Origin: Sediminicoccus sp. KRV36
GTDB lineage: Bacteria > Pseudomonadota > Alphaproteobacteria > Acetobacterales > Acetobacteraceae
Assembly: GCF_023243115.1 (NCBI RefSeq)
Contig: NZ_CP085081.1
Location: forward strand, 1,860,001 to 1,924,000
Length of the DNA stretch: 64,000 bases
Direction of reading: 5' to 3'
Position 1 is the stretch's first letter, and each line of letters opens with the position of its first letter. The notes beneath the pieces were generated by a model, which saw nothing but the letters and a program-made list of their open reading frames with translations, was not told the origin of the DNA and made no database searches. Shown here one piece after another: positions 29,065 through 39,129 of the stretch. Position numbers and translations under genes: made by a program.

Positions 29065-30261
29065 TCAATGCCCCGCGCCGGAGAAATCCATCGCCAGGCG
29101 GCAGGCCGCGACGCGCACATCACGGATGGTCGCGGGTGTATTGCGGCTGCGGCCCACGAAGCGCGGCACGCCGGCAGAAAACACCGCGCCGACCGCGGGG
29201 ATATCGCCATTGCTGAGCGCTGACAGCGCATCCGCGCAGGCGCCGCCGGCGCAGGCATCCAGCAGGATCACATCGGCATCGCGGCCTTCAGCCAGGATCC
29301 CGCTGTTCAGACGATAGATGCGGGCGTTGTTGCCGGTGGCGGCCGCGATGGCGATCTCGGGCGCCATGCCGCCCAGGCTCGCCAGATGGCTGATGGTGTA
29401 GAGCATGCCGAGCGGCATGATGCCGCTGCCCGTCGGTGTGTCGGTGGCGATCAGCAGGCGATCCAACTGTCCCGCTTCTGCCAGCAGGCGTGCGGTCAGC
29501 AGGGCGGTGCGCAGATTGCCGGCGGTGCAGATCTGCAGCGCGATATCGCTTTCATGCACAAGCCGCACGAAGCCGGGCTCGGGCATGGCGACGGGTCCGC
29601 CATTCACGTGGAAGCTGACATGCGGGTGGCTGGCCAGCACATGTTCCGCCCAGATGCCGGAGGAGCCGGGGATGGAGGAGCCGCCCGTGTGCATGGTCGT
29701 GATCATGCCGGCCTCGCGTGCCGCCAGCATCAGCGGGGCATAGTCATGCGGCGTGGCGAAGGCGCCGAAGCCCGCCTTGGCGAGCCAGATTCCCGCCGCC
29801 GCCAATTCCTGCAGGTCCGCCTGGGTGAGGCCGGGCTCCAGGATGATCGAACCCGCATGCACGCGCATCCCACCCGGCCGGTAGTCCCGGAAGCAGGCAG
29901 CGGCGGCCAGCGCCAGCGCCTTCACCCCGGCAGGGTCCTTGGGGCGGCCCGGCACATGAACTTCGGAAGCGGTGATCGCAGTGGTGACGCCGCCATGCAG
30001 GTAGCTCTCCAGGAAGCCCACGGTGCGCTGGCGGGGCGTATAGTCACCGAAGGTGATGTGGACATGGCTGTCGATCAGCCCGGGGGCCGCAAGCGTGCCG
30101 GCCGCATCCACCACCACGTCGCAGGCTTCGAGGGTTGCCGCATCCAGCGTGCCGATGCAGCTGATGCGCCCACCTTCCAGCAGCATGGCCTCCGCCTCGC
30201 GCCACGGCGCCGCGAGATTACCCGTGACGAGGCCGCCCAGGTTGATGAGGGCCACGCGCAT
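29065..30261 (-). CDS. Enamidase-like amidohydrolase
   Basis: A 398-residue amidohydrolase closely resembling enamidase of Eubacterium barkeri, which opens 6-oxo-1,4,5,6-tetrahydronicotinate to 2-formylglutarate during nicotinate breakdown. Shared landmarks are DSHVHITFGDYTPRQ (metal His66 and His68), LHGGVTTAITA, VPGRPKDPAGVKALA, MHTGGSSIPGSS, HVNGGP, and the SRNTP tail. The protein should be cytoplasmic with a binuclear metal site. It is the last gene of the minus-strand MarR-HpaB-Liv operon, and its ATG overlaps the DUF1185 stop. The reductive nicotinate route has been described in Azorhizobium, so an alphaproteobacterial enamidase is reasonable. A related cyclic enamide could also be the substrate. 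Confidence 0.85.
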   Translation of the reverse strand: MRVALINLGGLVTGNLAAPWREAEAMLLEGGRISCIGTLDAATLEACDVVVDAAGTLAAPGLIDSHVHITFGDYTPRQRTVGFLESYLHGGVTTAITASEVHVPGRPKDPAGVKALALAAAACFRDYRPGGMRVHAGSIILEPGLTQADLQELAAAGIWLAKAGFGAFATPHDYAPLMLAAREAGMITTMHTGGSSIPGSSGIWAEHVLASHPHVSFHVNGGPVAMPEPGFVRLVHESDIALQICTAGNLRTALLTARLLAEAGQLDRLLIATDTPTGSGIMPLGMLYTISHLASLGGMAPEIAIAAATGNNARIYRLNSGILAEGRDADVILLDACAGGACADALSALSNGDIPAVGAVFSAGVPRFVGRSRNTPATIRDVRVAACRLAMDFSGAGH

Positions 30262-30845
30262 CAGCGCAGCCCATCGCGCCGGCTGATCTCGGCCGCCGCA
30301 AGCCCGCCCACCCGCGCATCAATCCGCCCACGATTGGCGATGACGATGATCAGCGCCACCTCATCGGGTTGCGGCGCATCGGGCAGCATCAGCGTCATGC
30401 CGTCATAATGCGAGCGCACATAGAGCGCGTCCTTATGCGCCAGCGGCACGTCTATCACCGTGCCCGGCGCGCCGCGCTTGGTGAAGGAGGGCAGCCAGGC
30501 GAGGCCCCCGCCCACCGCCGCCCGCAAGGGTTCGGCAAAGACGGTGGTGAGCAGGGCATTGGCATGCTCCTGCTCGCCCCCCAGCCCCACCACGGCGCCC
30601 TTGCCGTAGCTCTCGATGGCATGCGGCCCCATGGCGGCGACCGCCATGGCCGAGAGCTCGCGCCCCACCGCCTCGCTGGCCGCGATGCCGGCGGAAAGAT
30701 CGGCGACAAAGCCCTGGCCCGCATAGGGGTTGGCGACGACGCCGATCACGGCGATGCGCCGCAGCGGCGGGCCGGAATCCTGGCTGCCCGGCGGCACCTC
30801 ATGCTGATCCACCATCAGCAGGGAGCGGCGAAGCTGGAGCTTCAT
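30261..30845 (-). CDS. Amino-acid-synthesis family protein (DUF1185)
   Basis: A 194-residue protein of PF06684 (AA_synth, DUF1185). Typical segments are GVVANPYAGQGFVADL, SYGKGAVVGLGGEQEHANALL and RRGAPGTVIDVPLAHKDA in slightly varied form. The biochemical role of the family is not settled; it often occurs in catabolic clusters with amidohydrolases and hydroxylases. The ATG at 30845 lies 10 bases after the binding-protein gene stop; an earlier in-frame ATG at 30863 would overlap that gene. It is coupled to the enamidase-like gene. Confidence 0.85.
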   Translation of the reverse strand: MKLQLRRSLLMVDQHEVPPGSQDSGPPLRRIAVIGVVANPYAGQGFVADLSAGIAASEAVGRELSAMAVAAMGPHAIESYGKGAVVGLGGEQEHANALLTTVFAEPLRAAVGGGLAWLPSFTKRGAPGTVIDVPLAHKDALYVRSHYDGMTLMLPDAPQPDEVALIIVIANRGRIDARVGGLAAAEISRRDGLR

Positions 30846-30855
30846 GCCCCTGGCC

Positions 30856-32039
30856 TCAGGCATTGCCCGGCGGCGAGCGCGTGCCGACCAGCACGAAATT
30901 GCCGTCGCGCACTTCCAGCACATAGGTGGTCTTCAGCGCGTCGCCCTGCTCGGTGAAGCGGGCCAGCGTGCCCTCGATGGTCTCCACATTGCGCATGGCG
31001 CGCAGCGTGTCGCGGATGGCGGCGCGCTCGGCCGCCAGGCGCGCGCGTTCGCCCGTCACGCGGACTTCGCGCATCGCGGCCGCATAGAAATGCACGATGC
31101 TGTGGGCCGCCGCATCATACATGCCCGGCCGCAGATCGCCCGTCTCGCCCGCGGCCTGGGCGCGCTTCACGAACTCGTCGCGGAAGGCGATCGCGCGCGG
31201 GCTGTCGAAATTGTAGAAATGCGTGGAGGAAACCAACGTGCCATTGCCATCCGCCCCCATGCGCGAGGGAAGGTTCACATCCACGATGGTGGTGCCGCCC
31301 ACGATGCGCCCGCGCATGCCCTGGCGGCGCATCTCGCGCACCAGCACGATGGCGGGTTCCGGCGGGCCACCCATGCAGACCAGATCCGGCGCGCCACCGC
31401 GCATCTGCGCCACCTGCGCCGACATGTCGAAGGCCGCGACGGGGAAGGAGACGGAGCCCGTGACGGGGATATTCGCCGCCTGCAACAGGCGCGGAAAGAC
31501 ATCCGTGCCCATGGAACGGCCGATCACCTCATCCGTCGTGTAGGCGATGGCGGCGTTGCGCGTCTCGATGCCCTTCTCGCGCACCACGGAGAGCAGGCGC
31601 TCGAACAGATAGGCTTCGTCGGAGGTGTTGCGGAACGCGAAGCGGAAGGGGGCGGCCAGGCCCGGCGCGCTGCTGGCGATGGCCATCTGCGAAATGCCCA
31701 GGCGGTCGCCCACCGGGAAGGCCACGCGGCATTCGCTGCTGCTGAAGGGGCCGATCACGGCCAGCGCGCCATCATCCTCGGCGAATTGGCGCGTCGCGAT
31801 GGCCGCCTGCTCGGGGCGGGATGCGGTGTCGAAGGTGCGGATGGCAATCGGCCGGCCATGAATGCCGCCCGCCGCATTCACCTCCTCCACGGCGAGGTTC
31901 ACCGCGATCTCGTTGCGGCGCGTCAGCGAAACCCAATTGCCGGATTTCGCCGTGGTGAAACCGAGCGGCAGGGGTGCCGACTGCGCGGTGGCGATGGCGG
32001 GCAGGGCAAGCCCGGCGAGCAAAAGGGGGCGGCGGCGGA

Positions 32040-32043
<4 letters not shown>
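30856..32043 (-). CDS. ABC branched-chain-type substrate-binding protein (LivJ-like)
   Basis: A 395-residue periplasmic binding protein of the LivJ/Peripla_BP_6 family with an N-terminal signal sequence (RRRPLLLAGLALPAIATAQ). Family traits include LAVEEVNAAGGIHGRPI and VIGPFSSSE. Such proteins bind amino acids, amides, urea or aromatic acids. It is in operon with LivF, LivG, LivM and LivH-like genes on one side and the DUF1185-enamidase pair on the other, so the natural ligand is likely the compound attacked by the HpaB-like and enamidase-like enzymes. Confidence 0.93.
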
Positions 32044-32781
<738 letters not shown>

Positions 32782-32795
<14 letters not shown>

Positions 32796-33558
32796 AGCGT
32801 TCGGGGGCATGGCCGAGATACGCCTCGATCACGGCGGCTTCGCGAGCGATTTCGGCGGGCGTGCCTTCGGCGATCTTCTCGCCGAAATTCAGCACACAGG
32901 CGCGGCTGCACAGGCCGCCGACGAAGTGCATGTCATGCTCCACCACCAGCAGCGTCACGCCGCTTGTCGCCACGCGATGCAGCTCCGCCAGCAGGGCGCC
33001 GCGCTCCTGCGTGTTGAGGCCGGCGCAGGGCTCATCCAGCAGCAGGAGGCGCGGCCGCGCCATCAGCGCACGCACCACCTCCGCCCGCTTGCGCAGACCG
33101 TAGGCGAGGCCGGCGGCAAGGCTGCCGGCATGGGCAGAGAGCCCCGCCTCGGCCAGCCGCGCGAGTGCTTCCTCGCGCAGGGCGCGGCCACGGCCCAGCC
33201 CCATGGGCAGCAGCATGGCGAGCGGCCCGCCGGCATGCACATGCGCGCCGAGCAGCACATTCTCCAGTACGGTCAGATGCCCGATCAGGCGGATATTCTG
33301 AAAGGAGCGCGCCAGGCCATGCCGGATGCGCCGGCGGGGTGCCACGGGCACCAGGTCCAGGCCACCCAGCCGGATCTCGCCGGCATCCGGCGCGTAATAG
33401 CCGTTGATGAGGTTGAACACGGTGGTCTTGCCCGCACCATTCGGGCCGATCAGCGCGACCCGCTCGCCAGCCGCGACCTGGAGGTCCAGCCCGCGCACGA
33501 CATCCAGGCCGCCGAAACTCTTGCGCAGGCCGCGAATGTCGAGCAGCGGCGCGGTCAT
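32782..33558 (-). CDS. ABC transporter ATPase (LivG type)
   Basis: A 258-residue ATPase. Walker A is GPNGAGKTT and Walker B is LLLLDEPCAGLN. The signature is degenerate: LAYGLRKR replaces LSGG/LSYG-type motifs, as is common in LivG proteins. The long insert after the Q-loop (HVHAGGPLAMLLPMGLGRG) is typical of LivG. The ATG at 33558 overlaps the livM-like stop. With LivF it forms the heterodimeric engine of the importer. Confidence 0.93.
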
Positions 33559-34391
33559 GCCAGCCGCACCGCGCGGCGCAGCCGCATCAGATCCGCGCGG
33601 GTCACCAGCCCCTGCGGGCGGATCGCCATGACGAGGATGACGGCGGCTGCAAAGAGCACGTAGCGCCAAGCCGCGGCACCGCGAAAAATCTCCGGCAGCA
33701 GGGTGAAGAAGGCGGCGCCGATGGCCGGCCCCCAGACCGTCTGCGTGCCGCCCAGCACCACCGAGAGCACGATGGTGACGGAGAGCAGCACGTTGAAATG
33801 CTGCCCCTCGATAAAGGAGAAGTGATGCCCGTAGAGCCCGCCCGCCAAGCCCGCCATGGCGCCGCCGATGGTGAAGGCCGCCAGTTGCGTGAAGGGCACA
33901 TGTACGCCGAACAGCGCCGTCACCGTCTCATCCTGCTCGATGGCGTGCAGGTTCATCCCCAGCCGGCTTGCGCCCAGCCAGAGCGCCAGCAGGAAGATGC
34001 CAGCCGCACAGGCAGCGATGGGCACAAGGCCCAGATGGCCGATCACCGGATAGCCGGCTGCACCCCCCACCACATCCAGGTTGATCAGGATGCCGCGCAC
34101 CACCTCGTTGAAGGCCAGCGTGGCGAGCGCAAGATAAAGCCCGCGCGTTCGCAGCACCGGCCCGCCAATCGCCATGGCGAAGCCGCCCGCGCAGACCGCG
34201 CCGGCCGCGATGGCCATGGGCAGCGACCACTCGAATTCATTGCTCAGCACGGCGGAGGAATAGGCGCCGATCGCCATGAAGCCGGCCGTACCGAGATTGA
34301 CCTGCCCCGCCGCCAGCGGCAGCCAGGCCGCATAGGCGGCGATGATGTTGATCGCGAGAAGTGTCAGGATGGCGGCGCTATAGCCGCTCAC
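33555..34391 (-). CDS. ABC transporter permease (LivM type)
   Basis: A 278-residue inner-membrane permease with about eight hydrophobic segments. LivM traits are LPLAAGQVNLGTAGFMAIGAY, RGLYLALATLAFNEV and VLGGTQTVWGPAIGAAF. The start is GTG at 34391, chosen because it overlaps the livH-like stop as GTGA and yields the normal N-terminus. It is intact. Confidence 0.92.
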   Translation of the reverse strand: MSGYSAAILTLLAINIIAAYAAWLPLAAGQVNLGTAGFMAIGAYSSAVLSNEFEWSLPMAIAAGAVCAGGFAMAIGGPVLRTRGLYLALATLAFNEVVRGILINLDVVGGAAGYPVIGHLGLVPIAACAAGIFLLALWLGASRLGMNLHAIEQDETVTALFGVHVPFTQLAAFTIGGAMAGLAGGLYGHHFSFIEGQHFNVLLSVTIVLSVVLGGTQTVWGPAIGAAFFTLLPEIFRGAAAWRYVLFAAAVILVMAIRPQGLVTRADLMRLRRAVRLA

Positions 34392-35263
34392 AGTTTCTGC
34401 TGGCCCAGGGCAGGGTCCCCGAAGAGGCCCGTGGGCCTGATGATCAGGCTCAGCAACAGGATGCCGAAGACCACGACATTTACGTGATCGGCCGAGAGCG
34501 CGCCCACCGCGAAGATCTCGACCAGGCCGATCACCAGCCCGCCGATCACCGCACCCCAGATATTGCCCATGCCACCCAGCACCATCGCGGAAAGCCCCTT
34601 GAGTGCCACCTGATCGCCCATGTAGGGCGACACGAGTTGGTAAGAGAGCGAGAAGAGCACACCCGCCAGCGCGCAGAACAGCCCAGCCAGCAGAAAGAGG
34701 CGCGGTGCCACGCGATCCACCTCCACGCCCAGCATGGTCGCTGTCTCGGCGTTTTCGGCCAGGCTGCGAATGCCCCGGCCGAGCTTGCTGCGCTTGAGCA
34801 GCGCCTGAAGCCCGAAGACCAGACCAATGGAGAGGATGAGCCCAAATAGCTGCGGCAGGCCGATCACCAGCTCGCCGATGCGCCAATTGGCATCGCCAAA
34901 GGGCGAGGGGATGGCGCGCGCGTCGGAACCCCAGCGCACCAGCACCAGGTTCTCGAAAAGGATCAGGAAGCCGAGGGAGGAAACCAGCGGGATCAGAGGC
35001 GGCCCGCCGCGCTGCAATCTCCAGGTCAGCCGCTCGACCAGAAGAGAAGCCAGCGCCGCTACCGTCAGGGCCAGCAGCACCGCCGCCGGCCAGGGCAGGC
35101 CGGCCGCGACGCCCGCCCAGGTGAGGAAGCCGCCCAGCATGAACAGCGCGGGCACGGAGAAGTTCAGAAAATTCAGGCAGCCGAAGAACAGCGTGAAGGA
35201 CACCGCGACCAGAACATAAATGCCACCCAGCATCAGCCCGTTGACGAGCTGCTGTGCGATCAT
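34388..35263 (-). CDS. ABC transporter permease (LivH type)
   Basis: A 291-residue permease with about eight hydrophobic segments. LivH landmarks are LVNGLMLGGIYVLVAVSFTL, the AENAETATMLGVEVDRV loop, and VLGGMGNIWGAVIGGLVIG. The ATG overlaps the stop of the HpaB-type hydroxylase gene, so uptake and hydroxylation are translationally linked. Confidence 0.94.
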   Translation of the reverse strand: MIAQQLVNGLMLGGIYVLVAVSFTLFFGCLNFLNFSVPALFMLGGFLTWAGVAAGLPWPAAVLLALTVAALASLLVERLTWRLQRGGPPLIPLVSSLGFLILFENLVLVRWGSDARAIPSPFGDANWRIGELVIGLPQLFGLILSIGLVFGLQALLKRSKLGRGIRSLAENAETATMLGVEVDRVAPRLFLLAGLFCALAGVLFSLSYQLVSPYMGDQVALKGLSAMVLGGMGNIWGAVIGGLVIGLVEIFAVGALSADHVNVVVFGILLLSLIIRPTGLFGDPALGQQKL

Positions 35264-36741
35264 GCCGCGCGCCCGGCGACAGCACCCTCCGGCATCGCGT
35301 AGCTGTCCAGCAGCCCATCCACCATGCCCAGCGCGCGGTCCCAGTCATAGGTGCGCCAGGAATGCCCGCGCGTGACGAATTGCGCGCCGGCATAGAACAT
35401 CTCGTATTGCAGGTGCCGGCTGGCGAATTCGCTGCCCACCGCATCCCAGGCGAGCTTCATGAACTTCACCCGCTCATCCGGCGTCGAGATGGGCGATTGC
35501 TGCGTGGTGCGGATGATGCGCGCCATCTCCGGATTGCCGTAATCCGCGGCCGAGGAGGGCAGCATGATCATGCCCCCACCCGCAAGGTCCCGGATGGTGG
35601 AGACGATCTGCGGATACAACTCCTGCGTCAGAACCTGCGCCGCGTACATCATGTGCTTGTTGGGCACGAACCATTCGCCCTGCTGCGTGCCGGAAGCCTC
35701 CATGCCGTGCAGGATGGCCTCCACCCCCGCGGCCTGGGCGGCCAGCTTGCCCAGCGCATCGCGCACCGGGGGCATGTTCACCGTGCCGATCGTCTCCGCC
35801 ACGCGGCGGGCGATGCCGGTGAGGAAGCGCAGCTTCTCCGTCAGGCGGATTTGCGCCTGGTAATTCTGCATGGTGTGGCCCCAGGTGTCATGGAACTGGG
35901 CGCGGCACATGTCCGTGTCGCGATGCACGAAGACACGCTCCCACGGCACCTTCACGTCCTGGAACCACAGCACCGCGTCATTCTCGTCGAAGCGCGAGGA
36001 GAGCGGGTTGTCCCACTCGCTCACCGCATGCGCTTCGTAGGATTTGCGGGAGAGCACCTTGATGCCCTTGGTGTTCATCGGCAGCGCGCAGGAAAAGGCG
36101 AGGCTTTCCTCGCCCGGCTTCAAGGGCTGCAAATTCGCCACCAGCACCTCATTGGCCATGATGGAGGAGGTGCCGAGCATCTTGCCGCCGCGAATCGTGA
36201 TGCCCCCCGCATCCTCATCCACGATGCGCGCGGAGAGATCGGCCTCCGCCTGATCGCCCCAGGCCTTGGACCGGTCGGCCTGCGGGTTGATGATGACGTA
36301 GGTCAGGAACCAGTCCTGCCGCGTCGCCTCCGCCACGTAGTCGCGCAGGGCTTTGGCGCGTGCTGGGCCGTGCTTCTCGAAGACCTCGATGCCCATGACC
36401 TGGCCGATCAGCGCCGAGGCCACATGGTCCGGGCTGCGGCCGATGAAGCCACAGGATTGCGCCGACCAGGCCGACAGCGCCTCGCGCCGCGCCACCAGTT
36501 CCTCGCGCGAGCGCGGCATCTGCCAGGCGCGGCTGGCGCGGCGCCCGCCGCCGCAATCGAAGGTCATCGCCTCGATATTCTCGGGCCTGGACTGGTAATC
36601 ATAAAGCATCCCGGCCGATTGCACCGCGCCGCGGAAGGCCGGATGCGTGGTCACATCGGCGACGAGGGCGCCGTCCAGATAGACGCTGCGGCCATCGCGC
36701 AGGCTCGCGATATGCTGGGCACCGGTTTTCACGTCAGCCAT
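35260..36741 (-). CDS. HpaB-type flavin-dependent hydroxylase
   Basis: A 493-residue oxygenase component of the 4-hydroxyphenylacetate 3-hydroxylase family, which uses reduced FAD supplied by a separate reductase to hydroxylate (hydroxy)aromatics. Landmarks are RDGRSVYLDGALV near the N-terminus, the FAD-region FLTYVIINPQADRS and TSSIMANEVLV, and ARRVAETIGTVNMP later. The length is right for the family. No HpaC-type reductase gene is visible in the window, so the reductase must be elsewhere. Neighbours (MarR, Liv importer, enamidase) and the divergent NicC-like gene point to an aromatic or N-heteroaromatic substrate, not necessarily hydroxyphenylacetate. Confidence 0.92.
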   Translation of the reverse strand: MADVKTGAQHIASLRDGRSVYLDGALVADVTTHPAFRGAVQSAGMLYDYQSRPENIEAMTFDCGGGRRASRAWQMPRSREELVARREALSAWSAQSCGFIGRSPDHVASALIGQVMGIEVFEKHGPARAKALRDYVAEATRQDWFLTYVIINPQADRSKAWGDQAEADLSARIVDEDAGGITIRGGKMLGTSSIMANEVLVANLQPLKPGEESLAFSCALPMNTKGIKVLSRKSYEAHAVSEWDNPLSSRFDENDAVLWFQDVKVPWERVFVHRDTDMCRAQFHDTWGHTMQNYQAQIRLTEKLRFLTGIARRVAETIGTVNMPPVRDALGKLAAQAAGVEAILHGMEASGTQQGEWFVPNKHMMYAAQVLTQELYPQIVSTIRDLAGGGMIMLPSSAADYGNPEMARIIRTTQQSPISTPDERVKFMKLAWDAVGSEFASRHLQYEMFYAGAQFVTRGHSWRTYDWDRALGMVDGLLDSYAMPEGAVAGRAA

Positions 36742-36771
36742 GATTGGGCTCTCCGTTCGGGGGCTGGAAGG

Positions 36772-37335
36772 TCACGCGGCACCGCGCTGATCCTCGGCGG
36801 CGAGCGCCTGTTGCAGATCGAGCGCGCGGTCGGCCGCGCCGTTCAGGCTTTCAACTAGGCGCAGCAGCGTGCGGAATTCGGTGCGGTTGAGCGGGCCGAA
36901 TTCGATGTCGTTGACCAGCCGCTGTGTCGGTGCCAGCGCGGCAAGCCGCGCGCTGCCGGCGGGTGTCACGGCCATGCGGACCCGGCGTCCATCCAGCGGG
37001 TCGCGGCGCTTGGCCAGCAGGCCGGCGGCTTCGAGCTTGTTCGTCTCGGCGGTGATGAAGGCGGCGCTGACCTTCATATGCGCGGCCACATCGCTGACCG
37101 AGACGGCGCCCTGGCTGCCCAGATGCAACACGGAGATCAGAATGGAATAGGCCGGTCCCGCCAGGCCGATGCGCGCCGCATGACCATCACGCAGCGCCTG
37201 GTGCCGCGAGGAGAGGGCCAGCAACCCGTTCACCAGCCGCCGAAACGCCGCGTCCGAGCCATCCTCCAGCAGCGCAGGGCGCGAGGTGGTCAGCGGGGCG
37301 GATGTCGGTGTGACGCGGGCTCGCTGCTTCGGCAT
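36772..37335 (-). CDS. MarR-family regulator
   Basis: A 187-residue winged-helix regulator. The MarR fold is seen in AYSILISVLHLGSQGAVSVSDVAAHMKVSAAFITAETNKLEAAGLLAKRRDPLDGRRVRMAVTPAG split over the helix-turn-helix and wing. It has an N-terminal extension of about 25 residues. It is the first gene of the minus-strand operon, 30 bases before the hydroxylase, and faces the cupin/NicC-like operon. It probably represses both directions through the tandem repeat upstream, and responds to an aromatic ligand. The ligand is not known. Confidence 0.92.
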   Translation of the reverse strand: MPKQRARVTPTSAPLTTSRPALLEDGSDAAFRRLVNGLLALSSRHQALRDGHAARIGLAGPAYSILISVLHLGSQGAVSVSDVAAHMKVSAAFITAETNKLEAAGLLAKRRDPLDGRRVRMAVTPAGSARLAALAPTQRLVNDIEFGPLNRTEFRTLLRLVESLNGAADRALDLQQALAAEDQRGAA

Positions 37336-37345
37336 GGGGAAAGGC

Positions 37346-37363
37346 TAGGTTAAGTAGGTTAAG
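37346..37363 (+). promoter_or_regulatory. Tandem 9-base repeat, candidate MarR operator
   Basis: TAGGTTAAGTAGGTTAAG is two perfect head-to-tail copies of TAGGTTAAG just upstream of the MarR gene, in the region shared by two divergent operons. The palindrome ATTGCAAT follows at 37365-37372. Direct tandem sites are less usual for MarR proteins than inverted repeats, so the true operator may include the palindrome. Confidence 0.45.
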
Positions 37364-37456
37364 CATTGCAATCCCTTTTCCGAGGGCCCGAGGTGGAGCC
37401 GGATGGACATCAGCCCGAAGTTTCTTCAGCCTTTCTCCAGCTCGCAGGAGGCGGTG

Positions 37457-37837
37457 ATGCCCATCAACAAGCCACATCTGGAATTCCACACGCTTGATCT
37501 CGGCACGGGTTGGGAAACCCCGCCCGGCTATCCGGCAGGCATCCAGCAGAAGATCCTCGCCGGGGCGCTGGATGAGGCGGGCAAGCGCGGATGCCGCACG
37601 CGCCTATTGCGCTTTGCGCCCGGCGCCTTCACCACGGAACCCTTCGTGCATGACTACTGGGAGGAAGTCTTTCTGGTCAGCGGCGACCTGACTGTCGGCA
37701 ATGACGCGCAAGGCCAGGGCGGCGAGCAATTCTTGCCGATGACCTATGCCTCGCGTCCGCCAGGCGCCTGGCATGGCCCCTTCCGCAGCGAGGGGGGCTG
37801 CATCCTGTATGAGAGCCACAGCTACGATCCGGTCTGA
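37457..37837 (+). CDS. Cupin-domain protein (ChrR-like fold)
   Basis: A 126-residue small cupin. The metal-ligand region is FVHDYWEEVFLVSGDLTVG, with a second strand near RPPGAWHGPF. The start ATG at 37457 is set by a strong AGGAGG ribosome binding site 5 bases upstream; an earlier in-frame ATG at 37403 lacks one. It is the first gene of the plus-strand arm. It might be a small dioxygenase or isomerase for the ring-cleavage pathway or a sensor-like protein; the sequence alone does not decide. Confidence 0.85.
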   Translation: MPINKPHLEFHTLDLGTGWETPPGYPAGIQQKILAGALDEAGKRGCRTRLLRFAPGAFTTEPFVHDYWEEVFLVSGDLTVGNDAQGQGGEQFLPMTYASRPPGAWHGPFRSEGGCILYESHSYDPV

Positions 37838-37995
37838 CGCGACGCAGGCCGTTGCGGACCACACGGCTCTCTTGCCGCCCCCGAGCCTGCGCGCTGGCGT
37901 GCCATCTTTCCCGGATCATGCAGAGGTACTTGGCTTGACAGCGGGTGCAGCAGCCAAAATCATGAAGGCGCGACTGATCAGCCAGGAGTTCCGCT

Positions 37996-39129
37996 TTGCA
38001 GGCATCGAGACGCATCGCAGTGGTCGGCGCCGGGCTGGGTGGGCTGACGGTTGCAGGCCTGCTGCAACGCCTCGGTCATCACGTCACGGTGCATGAGCAG
38101 GCGACGCAATTCGGCCGGATCGGCGCGGGCATCATCCTCAGCGCCAATGCCGTGAAGGTGCTGCGGCATCTCGATATCGAGGCCGCGCTGCTGCGAACAG
38201 GGATCCGGCCGGCAGCCTTCCTCAGTCGCGACTGGATGACAGGGACGACGAGCTTCGCGCTTGCGATGGACGGGCAGACCGAAGCCCGCTTCGGCGCCGC
38301 GTTTCTCAATATCCACCGCGCTGACCTGCATGAGATCCTGCTCTCGGCCCTGGCGCCGGGCAGCCTGCATCTCAATCACCGGCTGGAGGCCATGGATGCG
38401 GCACCGCATGCCGTCACGCTGCGCTTCGCCAATGGCGATGCGCTTGATGCGGATGTGGTGATCGGCGGTGACGGCATCCACTCCCGCCTGCGCGCGCTGC
38501 TCTTTGGCGAAGCGCTGCCGCGCTTCACCGGCCGCATGGCCCAGCGCGCGATCTTTCCAACCGCGCGGCTCGGCGGGATGGCGATGGATGATTGCACCAA
38601 GTGGTGGGGCCCGGACCGCCATGCGCTCAGCTATTTCATGACGTCCCGACGCGATGAGGTCTATGTGATGGCGAGTGTGCCCGGCGCACATTGGGACGGC
38701 ACGGATCTCTCGCGCCCGCTGCCACGCGACGAATTCCTGGCGAGCTTTGACGCGGCCACGCCCGAGTTGCGCCGCCTGGTGGAAGGTGCGACGGAATGCG
38801 CCGTCTGGCCCATTTGCGACCGGCCGCGCGATGACCGCTGGCATCACGGCCGCGCCGTGCTGCTGGGCGATGCCTGCCACCCCGTGCGCCCCTACATGGC
38901 CGCCGGCGGCGCCTCGGCCATCGAGGATGCGGCGGTGCTGAGCCGCTGCCTGCACGAATTCGACGCGCCGGAGGAGGCTTTCCATCACTACGCCGCGGCG
39001 CGCATCCCGCGCGTGGCGGAGGTGCAGCGCATCTCCATCGCCAATACCTGGATGCGAGGGCCGGATGAATCGCTGGACTGGTTCTTCGGCCATGACGCGA
39101 TGGCAACGCCGCTCGCGGTGCACGCCTGA
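37996..39129 (+). CDS. FAD monooxygenase, 6-hydroxynicotinate 3-monooxygenase-like
   Basis: A 377-residue single-component FAD aromatic hydroxylase. It has GAGLGG at residues 11-16, the DG motif in IGGDGIHS, and the GD motif in LLGDACHPVRPYMA (Asp292). It resembles NicC of Pseudomonas putida in CTKWWGPDRHALSYFMT, ECAVWPICDRP and SNANTW-type ends (SIANTWM). NicC converts 6-hydroxynicotinate to 2,5-dihydroxypyridine. The start is a TTG at 37996 with AGGAG 7 bases upstream; no in-frame ATG gives the family N-terminus. The stop overlaps the next ATG. Substrates such as salicylate are possible for the wider family, but the NicC resemblance and the enamidase nearby favour a pyridine. Confidence 0.87.
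   Translation: MQASRRIAVVGAGLGGLTVAGLLQRLGHHVTVHEQATQFGRIGAGIILSANAVKVLRHLDIEAALLRTGIRPAAFLSRDWMTGTTSFALAMDGQTEARFGAAFLNIHRADLHEILLSALAPGSLHLNHRLEAMDAAPHAVTLRFANGDALDADVVIGGDGIHSRLRALLFGEALPRFTGRMAQRAIFPTARLGGMAMDDCTKWWGPDRHALSYFMTSRRDEVYVMASVPGAHWDGTDLSRPLPRDEFLASFDAATPELRRLVEGATECAVWPICDRPRDDRWHHGRAVLLGDACHPVRPYMAAGGASAIEDAAVLSRCLHEFDAPEEAFHHYAAARIPRVAEVQRISIANTWMRGPDESLDWFFGHDAMATPLAVHA

Noticed and set aside
28878..29258. Minus-strand frame of 126 codons partly under the enamidase end
   Set aside because: It overlaps the coding end of a well-supported gene in another frame and has no family pattern.
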